Positions 12,758 to 15,423 of a stretch of 15,423 bases of DNA are shown piece after piece. The DNA is from Methanobacterium sp. (GTDB lineage: Archaea; Methanobacteriota; Methanobacteria; Methanobacteriales; Methanobacteriaceae). The stretch lies in contig JAUNXM010000039.1 in the NCBI GenBank assembly GCA_030539815.1, positions 1 to 15,423 on the forward strand. The letters run 5' to 3'. How positions within the stretch are numbered: position 1 is the stretch's first letter; each line of letters opens with the position of its first letter. Under the pieces are notes generated by a model. The model was not told the DNA's origin and ran no database searches. It saw nothing but the letters and a program-made list of their open reading frames with translations. A program made the position numbers and the translations under genes.

Positions 12758-15423
12758 CTATGTTGTATTGGGAATTTTTATTATAAAATTAGCCCCACCA
12801 TCATCTTTCAGATTAATAGAACCTTCAGATTGCTTTACTAAAGTTTTAACCAGGTGTAAACCAAATGAATCAGCCTTTTCAATGGACAATTGAGGTGGAA
12901 TTCCAATACCATCATCGGAAACTGAGATTATCATTTCATTATCTTCACAACCAACTTCTACCGTAATTTCCCCTTGCCGTCTGTTGGGGAAGCCGTGTTT
13001 TATGGAATTTATAACCAGTTCACTTATCAACAGCCCAGTTAATACTGCCCGGTCCATACTCAAATGGACATCATCGGTGTTGGTGATGATGTTGATGTTT
13101 TTCGCTCCGTGGGAGCGTGAAATATCATCCAAAATACTGTCCAGGTATTCCCCTAAATCTACCTTTTCCAGGTCCGGAGATTGGTATAACTTTTCATGGA
13201 CTATTCCAAAGGACCGGAGGTAACTGCGACCATCGTTTAATTTATTCACCATTTCTTCAATAACATATTCGGAATGCAAACGGTTAAGACTGGAAATCAT
13301 TTGCATGTTATTTTTAACCCCATTATAAACATTTTTAATGGTTTCTTTCCCTTCTTCCCGAGATTGTCTTGCGAGTTGCTCTGCCCTTTCAAGCTGGGAT
13401 AACTGGGACTGGATATCATTTTCAAGGTGGGTGATTGTTTTTCTTTTTTCTTCAAGTTCACCCCTGATTTCTTGGATGGTTTTTTCGGCTTCAATCCCCT
13501 TGGATATTTCAAGATCCAGATCTCCGGTGATTTTTTCCACTTCCGTCCCCTTATATTCCAATTCATTTTCCAGTTGTTTGCGTGATTTTTCCCACGAATT
13601 TCTCTGTTTCTGGAAGTCTTCAACCTCTTTTTCCAGTTCACTGATTACGGATAAAAATTCCTCTGTTTTATTAATCTGTATTTCCAGATCTAGAGATTTT
13701 TTCTCCAGATTTTCATCAGTTTTTTTACGGATACTTATTTCTGCAGCCAAAGCACGGGATGATTCCTTATAATCTGCTTTAATTCTCTGTATTTCATCTT
13801 CCAAAAGTTTTATATCCCTTTCTAATGCTAATTCACGTTTTTGAGAATTATCTAGTTCATCTTTTTGTGTTTGGATGGTTTCATTGTGGTTTTTAATGGT
13901 TTCTTTAAATTCTTGGATGGTTTCTTTGAATTCCTTAGTCCTATCCTCATTTAATTTTTGCAAACTCTTAATTTTTTGATATTTTTTCTCCAGTTCAGAC
14001 TGGAATGAGCTTTTAATATCCGTTAATTCCTTGTTCTTTTCTTCCATTGAAAAGTTTAGGTTATTCAGATTGTTCTGAAGCATTTCCATCTCCATATGGT
14101 AGTGAGTTACATCCCTGCCCACGGATTGATATTCTTCAAGGTTACCATCTTCATTGTATTTGGCCTGGGTAACCCATTGCCACCATGTTAAGTCACCACT
14201 ACCAGTTTTTAGAGGACCCTCCATGATTTTAACGGGATTTTCTTCATTTAAGGATTTCAATTGGAATTTTAGTTTATCCCCATCATCAGAAGATAATGAA
14301 AACACGGAATTTACTTCTTCTTTTAAACCGAAATAGTTATTGTAAGCTTCATTGGCAAAGGTGAGCTGGAGATCCTGGTTGAATCTGCATACAATTTCAG
14401 TTTGATCATCAACCACCGAACGGTAAAGTTCCTGGTTTCTTTTTAAATCTATTTCTCTCCTTTTAATACCTGTAAAGTCATTTAAAGCTATAATTAAACC
14501 ATCAGATAATTTATAAACACTTATTTCAATAAATAGGTGCATGTTTTTCTTTTGGAAGCTTTTAATGACATTGTGATAGTTTCCACTTTCCAGTGTTTCC
14601 TGGCACATTAACTCCAATTCTTCATCCCACAGGAATTTCACAGTGTCGGGAAGAGATTTACCAATCAAATCATCGTTTTCAAACCCTAAAACTTCATTAA
14701 TCCGATTATTAGAGTATATACATTTTAGATCAGCATTATACATCATTAATGCTCCATCCAAGGTCTCTAATATTTTTAAATATCTTTCACTGGTATCTTT
14801 AAGATATTCTTCAAGTTTACGGTGCTCAGTGATATCTTGGAATTGAATAAAATAACCTTCAGGAATTTCACCTAATTTAAGAGGAGTTATACGGATATTA
14901 AGATATAAAGAATTGAAATTGGCGTTTTTATTAAAACCTAGATTATTTAACCTTTTCCATTGGAATTTAGAATCAAAAATAACATTTTTACCTTTTTTAA
15001 GTCTTTCTATTTCTTCAGATTTTAGTTTGAAATCTGTAAATAAGTTGAACCTTTGGAGTTGATCAGGTGCAGAGGCACCAAAAAGACTGAGACAGGCAGG
15101 GTTAGCTTCCAAGAAGTTTCCTTCTGCATCAAATATTTCCATGGCCATGCCCTGGGAATAGATTTTCCTGAATTTTTCTTCACGTTCCAGGAGTGATTTT
15201 TCATCCTTAACCTGTTGGCTTATATCATGGAATATGATGCTGGCCCCTATTGATCCCTGATTTTCTCCCCCAATAGAAGTGATAGTGTGTTCGATGTGGA
15301 TTTTATTTCCAGATTTATTTTTTATAATTGATTTAGATGTTTTGGGACTTCCATCTCCAATAGATTCCACTAAATAGTTCTGCATATCCTGCTGGTCTTT
15401 AATTTCGTTTAGGAAGAACAGTT
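12758..15423 (-). CDS. Multi-PAS histidine kinase-like protein with long coiled coil and degenerate H-box (5' partial)
   Basis: The frame is open to the right edge of the window, so the N-terminus is missing; at least 887 residues are present. Numbering from the internal ATG at 15385: end of a PAS domain (to about 60), PAS (68-190), PAS (198-310), PAS (318-430), a long charged coiled coil (about 440-680), then a HisKA_2/HATPase_c end. The ATPase has the N-box ELVINSIKHGFP (N793), the SDDGIGIP G1 box and the FGLHLVK G2 box. The H-box region reads VYNGVKNNMQMISSL where the family has HHRVKNN: both histidines are gone (Y687, N688). It may bind ATP but should not autophosphorylate at the usual place. 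There is no membrane segment in the visible part. It heads the signalling cluster. Kinase ancestry is secure; activity is doubtful. Confidence 0.9.
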   Translation of the reverse strand, partial: LFFLNEIKDQQDMQNYLVESIGDGSPKTSKSIIKNKSGNKIHIEHTITSIGGENQGSIGASIIFHDISQQVKDEKSLLEREEKFRKIYSQGMAMEIFDAEGNFLEANPACLSLFGASAPDQLQRFNLFTDFKLKSEEIERLKKGKNVIFDSKFQWKRLNNLGFNKNANFNSLYLNIRITPLKLGEIPEGYFIQFQDITEHRKLEEYLKDTSERYLKILETLDGALMMYNADLKCIYSNNRINEVLGFENDDLIGKSLPDTVKFLWDEELELMCQETLESGNYHNVIKSFQKKNMHLFIEISVYKLSDGLIIALNDFTGIKRREIDLKRNQELYRSVVDDQTEIVCRFNQDLQLTFANEAYNNYFGLKEEVNSVFSLSSDDGDKLKFQLKSLNEENPVKIMEGPLKTGSGDLTWWQWVTQAKYNEDGNLEEYQSVGRDVTHYHMEMEMLQNNLNNLNFSMEEKNKELTDIKSSFQSELEKKYQKIKSLQKLNEDRTKEFKETIQEFKETIKNHNETIQTQKDELDNSQKRELALERDIKLLEDEIQRIKADYKESSRALAAEISIRKKTDENLEKKSLDLEIQINKTEEFLSVISELEKEVEDFQKQRNSWEKSRKQLENELEYKGTEVEKITGDLDLEISKGIEAEKTIQEIRGELEEKRKTITHLENDIQSQLSQLERAEQLARQSREEGKETIKNVYNGVKNNMQMISSLNRLHSEYVIEEMVNKLNDGRSYLRSFGIVHEKLYQSPDLEKVDLGEYLDSILDDISRSHGAKNINIITNTDDVHLSMDRAVLTGLLISELVINSIKHGFPNRRQGEITVEVGCEDNEMIISVSDDGIGIPPQLSIEKADSFGLHLVKTLVKQSEGSINLKDDGGANFIIKIPNTT
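13875..13930 (-). repeat. 21-bp tandem repeat encoding duplicated heptads
   Basis: The octamer ATGGTTTC recurs on the plus strand at 13875, 13896 and 13917, an exact 21-base period. On the coding strand this gives the heptads EFKETIQ, EFKETIK and NHNETIQ in the coiled coil (residues 485-505). It suggests recent local duplication of one heptad unit. Confidence 0.65.

Noticed and set aside
12741..12760. AACACTA direct repeat just after the large PAS gene stop
   Set aside because: A single pair of 7-base repeats with no promoter or hairpin context; too weak to interpret.

Overview
The window looks like chromosome from a hydrogenotrophic methanogen of the order Methanobacteriales, most likely Methanobacterium or a close relative. 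The base composition is AT-rich, promoters are archaeal TATA-type, and several starts follow GGTGA, GGAG or G-run ribosome binding sites. The gene content is methanogen-specific: MptA (methanopterin synthesis), CofG (coenzyme F420 synthesis), an archaeal split glutamate synthase, and several HisKA_2-type PAS kinases. No insertion sequence, CRISPR array, rRNA or tRNA was seen.

Layout. (1) Positions 70-2615, minus strand: two translationally coupled glutamate synthase pieces, the GXGXG domain protein (GltB3) followed by an FMN/Fe-S synthase domain carrying an N-terminal polyferredoxin (GltB2). The glutaminase piece is not in the window. A two-domain winged-helix regulator is divergent from them (2775-3323). 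(2) 3324-4685: a non-coding stretch, an unrecognised 73-residue minus-strand gene, and an Lrp/AsnC regulator that shares a bidirectional TATA region with that small gene. (3) 4686-6510, plus strand: a class II histone-deacetylase-family hydrolase and a DUF2100-like protein. (4) 6816-9363, plus strand: mptA, an overlapping DUF2120-like gene, and cofG. (5) 9402-15423, minus strand: a signalling cluster transcribed right to left, made of a large multi-PAS kinase-like protein (cut by the window edge), a REC-PAS response regulator, an Rcp1-like single-domain response regulator, and a REC-PAS-PAS histidine kinase.

How they work together. The glt pair and the divergent regulator suggest locally controlled nitrogen assimilation with ferredoxin-type electron input. 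mptA and cofG make the first dedicated intermediates of the C1 carrier tetrahydromethanopterin and of the F420 chromophore. The four signalling genes look like one phosphorelay-like module.

Most notable points: two genes (gltB3 and the 9402 kinase) have clear family N-termini that extend past every canonical start codon; the large kinase has lost both histidines of its H-box while keeping its ATPase motifs; three 20-bp-spaced repeats lie upstream of the deacetylase gene; an 11-bp perfect inverted repeat lies upstream of mptA; and the glt-divergent regulator may have a Csa3/CARF-like architecture.
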